A model generated the notes under the pieces. That model was not told where the DNA came from and did no database searches. It was given only the letters and a program-made list of their open reading frames with translations. Both the position numbers and the translations under genes were made by a program. From assembly GCF_017592545.1 (NCBI RefSeq), contig NZ_JAGFOA010000007.1, positions 62,001 through 126,000 on the forward strand: a stretch of 64,000 bases of DNA. The letters are read 5' to 3'. This DNA comes from Microbacterium stercoris (lineage in GTDB: Bacteria > Actinomycetota > Actinomycetes > Actinomycetales > Microbacteriaceae). This document shows positions 25,697 to 36,537 of this stretch, in pieces (within the stretch, counting starts at the first letter, position 1; each line of letters begins with the position of its first letter).

Positions 25697-25747
25697 TCTG
25701 TGCGAGATTCGCGTCTGTGCGAGATTCGCGTCTGTGCGAGATTCGCG
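25697..25747. repeat. Three perfect tandem 17-bp repeats in the aldehyde dehydrogenase promoter
   Basis: Unit TCTGTGCGAGATTCGCG occurs exactly three times in a row (25697-25713, 25714-25730, 25731-25747), 16-66 bp upstream of the ATG at 25681. Each unit contains the small palindrome GCGA-GAT-TCGC, so the array could be an operator cluster or a variable-number repeat that shifts promoter spacing. Confidence 0.85.
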
Positions 25748-25877
25748 GGCGCGAGTCGGGTATGCGTTCAGTCTGAGCCCGCGGCCCGCCGGGAGCAATG
25801 GCAGATCGATCGGGAGCGTCGCCGAGCGGGATCCCGCCGCTGCGCGCCGGAGCGGCATGGCCGATCCCCGAGCGGGA

Positions 25878-27740
25878 TCAGTCCGCCGGCGTCAGCACCA
25901 TCGCCGAGCCGCCCCCGCGCCGCACGGGCTCGGCCGCGGCGGTCATCCGCCCGTCGGGTCCGAACTCGATCGCCGTGGCCGCGCCGATCTCCGCCGCCGA
26001 CGTGAACGCGTCGCCCGAGGGCACGAGCGTGTGGCCGAGGGCCTGCAAGGGCGCGCCGTGCGCGGTGAGGAACTCGGGCTCGGCCGTGACCGACGCGGTG
26101 TTGCGCTGCGAGGCGCGGGGAGCGGCGAGCGCCTCGGGCAGCGTCATGCCGAGGTCGATGCGGTTCACAAGCGTCTGCAGCACGGTCGTGATGATCGTCG
26201 ATCCTCCCGGCGAGCCGAGGGCGAGGAACGGTTCGCCATCCTTCAGCACGATCGTGGGCGACATCGACGAGCGCGGTCGCTTGCCGGGCTCGATGCGGTT
26301 GGGGTCGTCCGCGTTGTACACCGTCGAGAAGTCGGTCAGCTCGTTGTTGAGCAGGAACCCGCGGCCGGGCACCGTGATGCCGGATCCGCCCGTCTGCTCG
26401 ATCGTGAGCGTGTACTCGGCGACGTCGCCCCACCGGTCGGCGACCGTGAGGTTCGTGGTCGAGACGTTCTCGGTGTCGGTGTCGGATGTCTCGACCGCGG
26501 CTTCGGCGGGACACACCCCGTCATACGACGCGATGTCGCCCGCGGGCACCGGCTTGGCCGACGCGTGCAGCGGGTCGATCGCGCAGGCCCTCTCGGCGCC
26601 GAACGCCGGATCGGTCAGGGCCGCCGTGGGCACGTCGACGAACGCCGGATCACCGACGTACGCGCCGCGATCCGCGAACGCCAGCGCGCTGGCCTCGAGA
26701 TAGTGGTGCAGCGCGTCGGGGGTGCTCATGGCCGAGAGGTCGAAGGTCTGCAGGATGTTCAGCGCCTCGCCGACCGTGGTGCCGCCGCTCGATGACGGAG
26801 CCATCCCGTACACGTCGAGGTCGCGATAGGCGACATGGGTCGGATCCTGATCGAGCGCGACGTAGGCGGCCAGGTCGTCGGACGTGAGGTGGCCGACGGG
26901 CACCGGCAGCGTGGTGTCGGGGCTCACGGGCGGCGCCTGCACGGCGGCGGCGATCTCGTCGGCGAGGTCGCCCGTGTAGAAGGCCTCGGCGCCATGCTGG
27001 GCGAGCAGGCGGTAGGTGGCGGCGAGGTCGTGGTTGCGGAACACGCTGCCGACGGCCGGCGCGTCGCCGCCCGGAAGGAACAGCTCGCGCGTCGAGGTGA
27101 ACGCCTCGAAGCGCACGCGGTTGTCGAGCGTCTGCTGGCGGAACGTCTCGTCGACGACGAACCCGCGAGTGGCGACCTTGATGGCGGGCTTCAGGGCCTC
27201 GCGGAGACTGAGGGTGCCCCACCGCTCGAGAGCGCGCTCCCAGGTGGCGGGAGTGCCGGGGACGCCCACGGAGACGCCGCTCGTGACCAGTTCGGGGGTG
27301 AACCGGTACGGCGCGCCCGTGGCCGGATCGATGAACGCGTCGCGCGGCATGGCCGCCGGCGCCGTCTCACGGCCGTCGATCGTGCCCACCGAGCCCGTCG
27401 ACGCGTCGTAGTAGACGAAGTACCCGCCTCCGCCGATGCCGGCGCTGTACGGCTCGGTGACGCCGAGCGTCGCCGCGGCCGCCACGGCGGCATCGGCCGC
27501 GGTGCCGCCCTTGCGCAGCACCTCGATGGCGGCGGCGGACGCATCCGGATCCACCGAGCTCACCGCCCCGCCGTACCCCGTCGCCGTGGGGGTCTTCTCC
27601 GTCGCACGGGGTCCGGCGTGCGCAGGGCCGCCGTAGGCAGGCCCGGCGTAGGCGGGGCCGGCGAGCGCCCCGCCCGCGAGGCCGAGCAGGAGCGTCGCTC
27701 CGAGGGCGATCCATCGACGTCCGAGATGAGTGTGAGGCAT
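25878..27740 (-). CDS. ggt: Secreted gamma-glutamyltransferase
   Basis: 620 residues from the ATG at 27740 with GGAGGA upstream. A Sec signal peptide (RRWIALGATLLLGLAGGALA) is followed by a short repetitive AGPAYAGPAYGGPAHAGP stretch. GGT features: GIGGGGYFVYYD, oxyanion-site PSSSGG (315-320) and the autoprocessing/nucleophilic Thr428 in VSTTNLTVAD, which follows the expected cleavage site between large and small subunits. It cleaves gamma-glutamyl bonds of glutathione or gamma-Glu-amines outside the membrane. It is divergent from the GntR gene at 27845. Confidence 0.93.
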   Translation of the reverse strand: MPHTHLGRRWIALGATLLLGLAGGALAGPAYAGPAYGGPAHAGPRATEKTPTATGYGGAVSSVDPDASAAAIEVLRKGGTAADAAVAAAATLGVTEPYSAGIGGGGYFVYYDASTGSVGTIDGRETAPAAMPRDAFIDPATGAPYRFTPELVTSGVSVGVPGTPATWERALERWGTLSLREALKPAIKVATRGFVVDETFRQQTLDNRVRFEAFTSTRELFLPGGDAPAVGSVFRNHDLAATYRLLAQHGAEAFYTGDLADEIAAAVQAPPVSPDTTLPVPVGHLTSDDLAAYVALDQDPTHVAYRDLDVYGMAPSSSGGTTVGEALNILQTFDLSAMSTPDALHHYLEASALAFADRGAYVGDPAFVDVPTAALTDPAFGAERACAIDPLHASAKPVPAGDIASYDGVCPAEAAVETSDTDTENVSTTNLTVADRWGDVAEYTLTIEQTGGSGITVPGRGFLLNNELTDFSTVYNADDPNRIEPGKRPRSSMSPTIVLKDGEPFLALGSPGGSTIITTVLQTLVNRIDLGMTLPEALAAPRASQRNTASVTAEPEFLTAHGAPLQALGHTLVPSGDAFTSAAEIGAATAIEFGPDGRMTAAAEPVRRGGGSAMVLTPAD

Positions 27741-27805
27741 GCGGTCATCCTCCGCGCGGGGGCGGGCTGCCGTCACCGTCCTGGCGGCCGAGTTCTGTCG
27801 ACAGG

Positions 27806-27817
27806 ATCTTCGACAAT
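27806..27817 (+). promoter_or_regulatory. Degenerate GntR-type operator before the GntR gene
   Basis: ATCTTCGACAAT matches 9 of 12 bases of the ATTGTTGACAAT palindrome found at 35713 and (in the other orientation) at 33413. It lies 28 bp before the ATG, consistent with autoregulation. The ~100-bp gap it sits in also serves as the ggt promoter. Confidence 0.35.
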
Positions 27818-27844
27818 GCGAGACCGATCCACGAGAATGTGGCA

Positions 27845-28486
27845 ATGACCGACGTGAAGACCGATCAGCAGGATCTGACCGCCCGCATCCGCGACGCGAT
27901 CCTGCGCAGCGACTTCGCACCGCATCAGCGTCTGATCGAGGCGGACCTCTCGGATCGGTTCGATGCGAGCCGTGCGTCGGTGCGGACCGCGCTGCTCGAG
28001 CTCGCCGGGGAGGGTCTGGTCGAACGCCTTCCGAACCGCGGCGCGCGCGTGCGCGCGATCAGCGTCGATGAGGCCATCGAGATCGTCGAGGTGCGGATGG
28101 GCCTCGAGGAGCTCTGCGCGCGCAAGGCCGCCGAGCACCTCACCGACGAGGACGCCGCCGAGCTGACGGAGCTGCGCGCGCGGATCGAGGCGGCGGTCGG
28201 CGCGGGAGACCTCGTGGGCTACTCGGCCCTGAACCAGGAGATGGATCGTCGCCTGCGCGAGCTCTCGGGCCATATCACCGCGACCCAGCTGCTCGAGCGC
28301 CTGCTCGCCCAGTCGGCGCGGCACCAGTTCCGCCTGGCTTACCAGCCGGGCCGCATCGCCCAGTCGGCTCCCGAGCACATCGCGATCATCGACGCGGTGC
28401 TCGCCCGCGATGCCGACGCGGCCGCGGCCGCGACCCGCACGCACCTCCAGGGGATCATCGACGTGCTGGGCGAGCTGCGGGCGTGA
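27845..28486 (+). CDS. GntR family regulator with FCD ligand domain
   Basis: 213 residues from the ATG at 27845 (a GTG two codons upstream is the alternative). Winged-helix N-terminus: LTARIRDAILRSDFAPHQRLIEADLSDRFDASRASVRTALLELAGEGLVERLPNRGARV (about 10-70). The FCD domain follows, with VRMGLEELCARKAAE and metal-ligand-like His residues near HQFRLAY. FCD regulators respond to carboxylic acids and bind TTGT-N2-ACAA-type sites; such sites occur twice in the adjacent aromatic cluster, so this protein is the likely controller. It is convergent with that cluster's ABC transporter. Confidence 0.87.
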   Translation: MTDVKTDQQDLTARIRDAILRSDFAPHQRLIEADLSDRFDASRASVRTALLELAGEGLVERLPNRGARVRAISVDEAIEIVEVRMGLEELCARKAAEHLTDEDAAELTELRARIEAAVGAGDLVGYSALNQEMDRRLRELSGHITATQLLERLLAQSARHQFRLAYQPGRIAQSAPEHIAIIDAVLARDADAAAAATRTHLQGIIDVLGELRA

Positions 28487-28518
28487 CGAAGGGGCCCGGC
28501 TGACGCCGAGCCCCTTCG
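28487..28518. terminator. Terminator between GntR and ABC-operon 3' ends
   Basis: 14-bp arms (28487-28500 with 28505-28518) pair with a single mismatch around a 4-nt loop, immediately after the GntR stop; it can also stop the convergent ABC operon. Confidence 0.75.
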
Positions 28519-28520
28519 CC

Positions 28521-28598
28521 GAGAGCTCACTCGAACGCGCGAGAGCTCACAGAAACGTGCGAGTGCTCACGTGAACGTGCGAGCTCACTCGAACGTGT
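28521..28598. repeat. Four ~20-bp tandem repeats covering the 3' end of the binding-protein gene
   Basis: Units start at 28521, 28541, 28561 and 28581, each of the form GAG(AG/TG)CTCAC-N4-AACG(C/T)G(C/T). The last unit (18 bp) contains the stop codon and final codons of the reverse-strand gene at 28585; the other three are degenerate copies lying beyond the stop. This looks like local amplification of a gene end. Confidence 0.75.
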
Positions 28599-29853
28599 CG
28601 GCGTTCTCGTAGCCCTTGCCGTTGAAGCGCTGCACAACGACCGCGGCGACCGCGGGCTGGCCCTCCTGCGTGGTGTCGATGGAGGTGCCCTCGAGCATCA
28701 GCGGAGCGGTGAAGCCCGAGATGTCGGTGAGCGACTCCATGAAGTTCTCGCGGGTCGGCTCCGTCATGCTCTTGAAGGTCTTCTCGAGCGTGGCTCCGAC
28801 CATGTAGCTCCACATGCAGTGCGGGAAGTCGGGCTTGGTCGTGTAGTCGCCCGAGAACTCCTCGAGCGCGGCGAGGAAGCCCTTGACGTCCTCGTCCTCG
28901 GCGAACGCCGGGCTCTGCGGCGCCTTGGCGAACGACACCGAGTAGAAGCCGTCCTCCGGGTTCGCGGCGGCCGGCGTGAGGATCGCGCCGGGGCTCGAGG
29001 TGTTGGAGGGCAGGAACCAGCTCGGGGTCCACGACAGCTCGCGCGCCTTCTCGATGGAGGCGATCGCGAGCGGCGTGATGGACATCGCGTTGAAGAAGAC
29101 ATCGGCGCCCGACGCGGACAGCTCGGTCAGCTGCGCGTCGACCGACGTGTCGGTGGCCTCGTAGGAGAGCTCCTTGACGACCTCGATGTTCGAAGCGCCC
29201 TCGATGGCCTCCTTGAACCCCTCGACGTAGCCCTTGCCGTAGTCGTCGTTCTGGAAGAGGATCGCGACCTTGTGGTCCTCGCCCGACTCCGCCAGCAGCT
29301 CGCCGAACGCCGCGCCCTCGTTCTGATAGATCGGCACGAAGCCGAGCTGCCACGGGCTCTCGTCCCGATCGGAGAAGAGCGGGTCGCCGGTCATGACCAG
29401 CGCCTGCGGCACCTCCTCCTCGATGGCCGCCTCACGGTACGCGCGGTTGGTCGGCGTGCCGAGTCCCGCGGTGAACGCGAAGACGTTCGCCTGGTTCTGC
29501 TGGAAGTTCGACAGGGCCTTCTGCGGGTCATATGCGTCGTCGAAGGCCTCGACCTTGACCTCACGGGTCTTGCCGTCGCCGAACTCGATGGGGCCCGCCT
29601 GGCCGAAGTAGGCCACGAGGCCCGCGACCGTGCAGTTGCCGGGGCCCGCGGTCGCGCCCGAGAGCGGCGTGGTGACGCCGAGCGTGATCGCGTCGTCGGT
29701 GATGCCGGGGCTCGCGGCGGGGGCCGATTCGCCGCCGGTGTCGTCGCCGTTGCCGGCGTCGCCGCCGCGGGCGCAGCCCGCGAGCGTCAGGGCCACGATG
29801 GAGCCGAGGGCCACAACGCCCATGGTCTTCATCGACGTGCTGCGGATGATCAT
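28585..29853 (-). CDS. Branched-chain-type ABC transporter substrate-binding lipoprotein
   Basis: 422 residues from the ATG at 29853, behind AGGAGGT. Signal peptide with lipobox LTLAGC, then a Gly/Asp-rich linker and a LivJ/LivK-type periplasmic-binding fold (ITLGVTTPLSGATAGPGN, FAFTAGLGTP, ILFQNDDYGKGYVEGF). Ligand-binding proteins of this class bind branched amino acids but also aromatic acids, amides and urea. Here it is the last gene of a five-gene importer next to aromatic-ring genes, so an aromatic carboxylate is likely (inference). The 3' end forms part of a tandem-repeat block. Confidence 0.9.
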   Translation of the reverse strand: MIIRSTSMKTMGVVALGSIVALTLAGCARGGDAGNGDDTGGESAPAASPGITDDAITLGVTTPLSGATAGPGNCTVAGLVAYFGQAGPIEFGDGKTREVKVEAFDDAYDPQKALSNFQQNQANVFAFTAGLGTPTNRAYREAAIEEEVPQALVMTGDPLFSDRDESPWQLGFVPIYQNEGAAFGELLAESGEDHKVAILFQNDDYGKGYVEGFKEAIEGASNIEVVKELSYEATDTSVDAQLTELSASGADVFFNAMSITPLAIASIEKARELSWTPSWFLPSNTSSPGAILTPAAANPEDGFYSVSFAKAPQSPAFAEDEDVKGFLAALEEFSGDYTTKPDFPHCMWSYMVGATLEKTFKSMTEPTRENFMESLTDISGFTAPLMLEGTSIDTTQEGQPAVAAVVVQRFNGKGYENADTFE

Positions 29854-29893
29854 GCTGACCTCCTGGGTCGGTACTGCGGTGGGTGGGGACGGA

Positions 29894-30931
29894 TCAGTGG
29901 GTCTTGAGGGTGCCGGTCGCCGTGCTGCGCCCCGGGGTCTGCGCCGTGCGATCCGGTCCCGCGCTGTTGCGACGCAGCAGGCGCCGGATCGTGCGCGGCA
30001 GGCTGGCGATGCCGCCCGGCAGGACGAACAGCACAACGAGCAGGATGAAGCCCTGGATCAGGGCCGTGAGCGTGGGGTTGATCTCGTTGGTGACGTTCGG
30101 CACGAGCACGTAGTACGCGCCGCCGATGAGGGATCCGGCGATCGACCCGGCACCGCCGATGACCATCGAGGCGAGCAGGCTGATGGAGTGGTGGAAGGCC
30201 AGCGTCTCGGGCGACGTGTACTGCACGACCACCATGTAGAGGAAGCCGCTGATGCCGCCGATCATCGCGGCGATCGTGAACGCCATCACCTTGTGACGGT
30301 AGGGGGAGATACCCATCGAGGAGGCGACGGCCTCGTTCTCCTTGACGATGGCGAGTGCACGGCCGAACTTGCCGCGCACCAGGTTGAACACGAGCACGAA
30401 GACCGCGGCGGCGATGGCGAGCACGATGTAGTACTGCCAGATGTCGTCGAGGTCGGATCCGAACCAGTCCGGGGCGCTCGTGAAGCGGGCCGAGGTGCCC
30501 TGCGAACCGCCCGTGAACTCGGAGAGGCGCTTGGCGAGCGGCACGCCGATGATCGGCAGTGCGATCGTCACCATCGCGATGGCGAGTCCGCCCAGACGGG
30601 CGGCCGCCAGCGCCACGACGAAACCGGCGAGACCGGGGATGACGACGGCCAGCACGAAGACCAGCACAACGTTCCAGTCCTGGTTCACTCCGTACGCGGT
30701 GACGTAGGCGCCCAGACCGAGGAAGAAGATCTGGCCGAGCGACACCTGACCGGTGTAGCCCATGATCACGTTCAGGCCGAGCACCGCGACGGCGAAGACG
30801 CCGATGCGGGCCAGCGCCTGATTGGTGGCGGGGTCGAGGTTCCACGGCGCGAGCACCAGGGCCACAACGACCAGCGCCGCGACGCCGAGACGCACCCAGC
30901 GGTTGCTCCAGAGCTGCTTGATCTTCTGCAT
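29894..30931 (-). CDS. ABC transporter permease, LivM type
   Basis: 345 residues; about nine membrane segments and the LivM signature GLNVIMGYTGQVSLGQIFFLGLGAY. The C-terminal cytoplasmic tail (about 30 residues, Arg/Thr-rich) is longer than usual. The ATG at 30931 overlaps the LivH stop by one base (TGATG); an adjacent GTG is a possible alternative. Pairs with the LivH-like subunit to form the import channel. Confidence 0.9.
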   Translation of the reverse strand: MQKIKQLWSNRWVRLGVAALVVVALVLAPWNLDPATNQALARIGVFAVAVLGLNVIMGYTGQVSLGQIFFLGLGAYVTAYGVNQDWNVVLVFVLAVVIPGLAGFVVALAAARLGGLAIAMVTIALPIIGVPLAKRLSEFTGGSQGTSARFTSAPDWFGSDLDDIWQYYIVLAIAAAVFVLVFNLVRGKFGRALAIVKENEAVASSMGISPYRHKVMAFTIAAMIGGISGFLYMVVVQYTSPETLAFHHSISLLASMVIGGAGSIAGSLIGGAYYVLVPNVTNEINPTLTALIQGFILLVVLFVLPGGIASLPRTIRRLLRRNSAGPDRTAQTPGRSTATGTLKTH

Positions 30932-31812
30932 CACACACGCACCACTGTCTTGCGGCCGAACAGACCCTGCGGCCGCACCAGGAGCACGACGAACAGCAGC
31001 ACGAACGGCACGGCGATCTTCAGGTCATTGCCGATGAACGGCACGTACACGGCGGCCAGGTTCTCGAGCACGCCGATCAGCCACGCGGCGACGACGACGC
31101 CGATCGGGCTGGTCAGGCCGCCCAGGATGACCGCCGCCAGCGCGTAGGTGAGGGGGCCGTCGAGCATGCCGGGGGTGAGCGAGAGCTTGGGAGCCACCAG
31201 CGCGCCCGCGACGGCTCCGAGCGCGGCGGCCAGGCCCCATCCGATCATCAGCAGACGCCCCACGGGCAGGCCGGAGTAGGCCGATGACTTCGGGTTGTCT
31301 GCCACGGCGCGCAGCGCGAGGCCCACCTTGGTCTTCTGGAACAGCAGCTGCAAGCCGACCATGATCGCCGCGATGACGAGGAAGGTGCCGAGGGAGCGCC
31401 AGCTGACCGCCGCGCCGAGCACGGAGAACGACGCCGAGGGGAACAGCGACGGGAACTGGAGGTTGTTGTACGACCAGATCCAGCCCGCGACACCGGTGAT
31501 CAGGGTGAGCAGGCCGATCGTGACCACCACGGCGGTGTCCGGATCTCCGCCCTCGAATCGGCGCATCAGGAACCGTTCGATCAGGGCTCCGAGCACGAAG
31601 GACACCACGACCGAACCGAGGATCGCGAGGATCAGCGGAAGCCCGAGGCCCAGCAGCGTGTAGGCGAAGTAGGCGGAGAGCACGGCCATGCCGCCCTGGG
31701 CGAAGTTGATCATGCCGGTGGACTGGTTCACGAGCACGATGGCGAGGGCGATCGCACCGTAGACGGATCCGGTGGCGAGGCCGTCGACGACGAGTTGGAT
31801 GAAGGTGCCCAC
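30931..31812 (-). CDS. ABC transporter permease, LivH type
   Basis: 293 residues from a GTG start with GGGAGG upstream, one base after the LivF stop. LivH hallmarks: GLATGSVYGAIALAIVLVNQSTGMINFAQGGM and the cytoplasmic EAA-like loop ALRAVADNPKSSAYSGLPVGR. Eight or so membrane helices. Functions with the LivM subunit, two ATPases and the lipoprotein encoded alongside. Confidence 0.9.
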   Translation of the reverse strand: MGTFIQLVVDGLATGSVYGAIALAIVLVNQSTGMINFAQGGMAVLSAYFAYTLLGLGLPLILAILGSVVVSFVLGALIERFLMRRFEGGDPDTAVVVTIGLLTLITGVAGWIWSYNNLQFPSLFPSASFSVLGAAVSWRSLGTFLVIAAIMVGLQLLFQKTKVGLALRAVADNPKSSAYSGLPVGRLLMIGWGLAAALGAVAGALVAPKLSLTPGMLDGPLTYALAAVILGGLTSPIGVVVAAWLIGVLENLAAVYVPFIGNDLKIAVPFVLLFVVLLVRPQGLFGRKTVVRV

Positions 31813-31813
31813 G

Positions 31814-32524
31814 TCAGCCTCCCAGGTAGGCGCGGCGGATCTCGTCGCGGCCCTTGAGCTCGGCCGACGTTCCCGTCAGCACGCTCCGGCCGGTCTCGAG
31901 CACCGTGGCGGTGTCGACGATGGAGAAGGCGAGGTGGGCGTTCTGCTCGACGACGAGCATCGCGATGCCCGACTCCTCGCGCAGGCGGCGGATCGCCGCG
32001 TAGACGCTCTTGGCCGTGCTGGGCGCGAGCCCCAGGGAGGGCTCGTCCAGGATGAGCAGGCGGGGAGCGGCCATAAACGCGCGCGCGATCGCGAGCATCT
32101 GCTGCTCGCCACCCGACATCGCGGACGCGTTGTGCGAGATGCGCGCGGCGAGATTCGGGAACAGGTCGAGCAGGTAGTCGATGTCGCCGGCGATGGCGCG
32201 GCGATCCTTGCGCAGGTAGGCCCCGACCTGGAGGTTCTCGCGCACCGTCAGGTTCGGCAGCGTGCCGCGGCCCTCCGGCACGTGGGCGATCCCGCGTGCG
32301 GCCACCTGGTCGGGGCGCAGACCGCGGATGTCCTGACCGTCGAAGACGATCGAGCCGCCCGTGCGCACGACGCCGCTGATCGCGCGCAGCGTGGTGGTCT
32401 TGCCCGCGCCGTTCGCGCCGAGGATGCCGACGGCCCCGCCCTCGGGCACCGAGAGCGAGACGCCCTCGAGCACCTGCACGCGCCCGTACGCCGCGGTGAC
32501 GTCCTTCAGCTCAAGCAGCGTCAT
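31814..32524 (-). CDS. ABC transporter ATP-binding protein, LivF type
   Basis: 236 residues. Walker A GANGAGKTTTLRAISG, Q-loop region VPEGRGTLPNLTVRENL, signature MSGGEQQMLAIARAF, Walker B LLILDEPSLGLAP, H-loop region VVEQNAHLA: all LivF-typical. The ATG at 32524 lies 14 nt inside the end of the LivG gene; an ATG three codons upstream is too close to the ribosome site. Confidence 0.9.
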   Translation of the reverse strand: MTLLELKDVTAAYGRVQVLEGVSLSVPEGGAVGILGANGAGKTTTLRAISGVVRTGGSIVFDGQDIRGLRPDQVAARGIAHVPEGRGTLPNLTVRENLQVGAYLRKDRRAIAGDIDYLLDLFPNLAARISHNASAMSGGEQQMLAIARAFMAAPRLLILDEPSLGLAPSTAKSVYAAIRRLREESGIAMLVVEQNAHLAFSIVDTATVLETGRSVLTGTSAELKGRDEIRRAYLGG

Positions 32525-33293
32525 CGGCGGCATCCTTTCCGATGTACGCCTCGATGACGCGCGGGTCGGCCTGCGCCTCGGCGGCGGTGCCCTCCATGAG
32601 CTTCGAGCCGTGGTCGAGCACAACGACACGGTCGGTGACTGCCGAGATCAGCCCCATGTGGTGCTCGACGATGACGACGGTGACGTCCGCCTCGTCGCGC
32701 AGTCCCTTCACGGTCTCGATGAAGTGCTCGACCTCGCCGTGCGAGAGTCCCGCGGCGGGCTCGTCGAGCAGCAGCAGGGCGGGGCGCATGAGGAGCGCGC
32801 GACAGAGCTCGATGCTCTTGTGCAGTCCGTGCGAGAGCTCGTCGGCGGCGAGTCCGGCGGCCCACCCGAGGCCCTGCGACTCGAGCAGCTCGAGCGCCTC
32901 GGCACGCAGTTCGCGCTCGCGGCGTCCCGTGGGCGGCAGGCGGAGTGCCCATGCCGCGGGGCCTCCCGGAAGGCGCGTGTGCGCCCCGAGCAGCACGTTC
33001 TCGAGCACCGTCGCGTGCAGCTGCAGTGCGGGGTGCTGGAAGGTGCGGGCCAGTCCGTGCGCGGCCAGACGCGAGGGGGCGAGACCGCTGACGACGGAGT
33101 CATCGATCGTGATGGTGCCCGCGGTGGGACGGTAGTGCCCGCTGATGCAGTTGAAGAGCGAGGTCTTGCCGGCTCCGTTGGGGCCCACGAGTCCGAGGAT
33201 CTCGCCGGGTTCCACCGTGAAGCCCACATCGTGGAGGACGGTGACCCCGCCGAAGCGGAGGTTCACATCCTGCAGGGTCAGTCGTGCGGCCAT
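32511..33293 (-). CDS. ABC transporter ATP-binding protein, LivG type
   Basis: 260 residues. Walker A GPNGAGKTSLFNCISGHYRP, Walker B ALLLLDEPAAGLSHGE, H-loop VEHHMGL. The ABC signature reads ELSHGLHKSIELCRAL rather than LSGGQ, a deviation common in LivG subunits. First gene of the importer operon (G-F-H-M-binding protein). Its promoter is shared with the divergent DUF1932 gene and contains a perfect GntR-type palindrome about 120 bp upstream. Confidence 0.9.
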   Translation of the reverse strand: MAARLTLQDVNLRFGGVTVLHDVGFTVEPGEILGLVGPNGAGKTSLFNCISGHYRPTAGTITIDDSVVSGLAPSRLAAHGLARTFQHPALQLHATVLENVLLGAHTRLPGGPAAWALRLPPTGRRERELRAEALELLESQGLGWAAGLAADELSHGLHKSIELCRALLMRPALLLLDEPAAGLSHGEVEHFIETVKGLRDEADVTVVIVEHHMGLISAVTDRVVVLDHGSKLMEGTAAEAQADPRVIEAYIGKDAADDAA

Positions 33294-33412
33294 CGCCCCA
33301 GTCTTCCGTGCGTCGGTCGGTCGACGGAATCGGCGCGCCCTCCGGTCTTCGGGCGACCGCCGGCGGGGAGCGCCGATGCTCCGTTTCCGGAAGCGTACGA
33401 ATCGCGAGCGAA

Positions 33413-33424
33413 ATTGTCAACAAT
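33413..33424. promoter_or_regulatory. GntR-type operator, importer/DUF1932 promoter
   Basis: ATTGTCAACAAT: 5-bp arms ATTGT/ACAAT around CA. Its reverse complement is identical to the site at 35713. It lies 30 bp before the DUF1932 ATG and 120 bp before the LivG start in the divergent promoter. Matches FCD-GntR targets (TTGT-N2-ACAA). Confidence 0.65.
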
Positions 33425-33454
33425 CCTGTTGGTGATCTGGCTAGAGTGGCGCCC

Positions 33455-35724
<2,270 letters not shown>

Positions 35725-35752
35725 CAAGGTCCACGCCTGGTTCACTGGCCGC

Positions 35753-36502
35753 ATGGCAGATCCCTCGCTCCTCGTCGTCAGCGCCCACGCGGGAGACTTC
35801 GTCTGGCGCGCGGGCGGAGCGATCGCCGCGGCAGCGATGCGCGGGGAGCGGGCCACGGTCGTCTGCCTCTCGTACGGCGAGCGCGGCGAGTCGGCCTCGC
35901 AGTGGCTGGCCGGCAAGTCGCTCGACGAGATCAAGGCGATCCGTCGAGCCGAGGCCGAGGCTGCGGCGGCCGCGCTCGGCTCGGACATCGAGTTCCTCGA
36001 CCTCGGCGATTACCCGCTGGTGGAGAGCCAGGAGGCGGTCGCCAAGCTGGTCGATGTCATGCGTCGCGTGCAGCCGACGGTTGTGCTCACCCACCCCCTC
36101 GTCGACCCCTACAACGGCGACCACCCGGCCGCCGCGCGCATGGCGCTGCAGGCGCGTGTGCTCGCCCAGGCCATCGGGGTGGCGAACTCCGACGGCACCT
36201 ACCCGAGCAGCGACGAGATCATCGGCGCCCCGCCCGTGTTCTTCTTCGAGCCGCACCAGCCCGAGCAGTGCGACTTCAAGCCCAACGTGCTGCTCGACAT
36301 CACGGCGGCCTTCGCGCGCAAGAAGGCCGCCATGGAGTGCCTGCCCGCCCAGAAGCACATGTGGGAGTACTACACCGACCTCGCCGGGCGCCGCGGCGTG
36401 CAGGTCAGGCGCAACGCCGGGCCCAACCTCGGCCTGCCACACGAGACCATGGGCGAGGCGTACATGCGCCACTACCCGCAGGTCACGTCGGTGCTGGACT
36501 GA
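35753..36502 (+). CDS. galB: PIG-L/LmbE-family 4-oxalomesaconate hydratase (GalB-like)
   Basis: 249 residues. PIG-L fold with the GalB variant of the metal motif: SAHAGDFVWRAGGAIA (His12, Asp15), where deacetylases have HPDDE, and the third ligand in DPYNGDHPAA (His124). Pseudomonas GalB is a zinc hydratase converting 4-oxalomesaconate (keto or enol form) to 4-carboxy-4-hydroxy-2-oxoadipate. The next two genes encode the neighbouring steps, which makes the assignment convincing. First gene of a four-gene operon (galB-ligK-galD-dioxygenase). Confidence 0.82.
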   Translation: MADPSLLVVSAHAGDFVWRAGGAIAAAAMRGERATVVCLSYGERGESASQWLAGKSLDEIKAIRRAEAEAAAAALGSDIEFLDLGDYPLVESQEAVAKLVDVMRRVQPTVVLTHPLVDPYNGDHPAAARMALQARVLAQAIGVANSDGTYPSSDEIIGAPPVFFFEPHQPEQCDFKPNVLLDITAAFARKKAAMECLPAQKHMWEYYTDLAGRRGVQVRRNAGPNLGLPHETMGEAYMRHYPQVTSVLD

Positions 36503-36537
36503 GCCGACCGACCGACCGATCCGGATCCGGGAGACAC

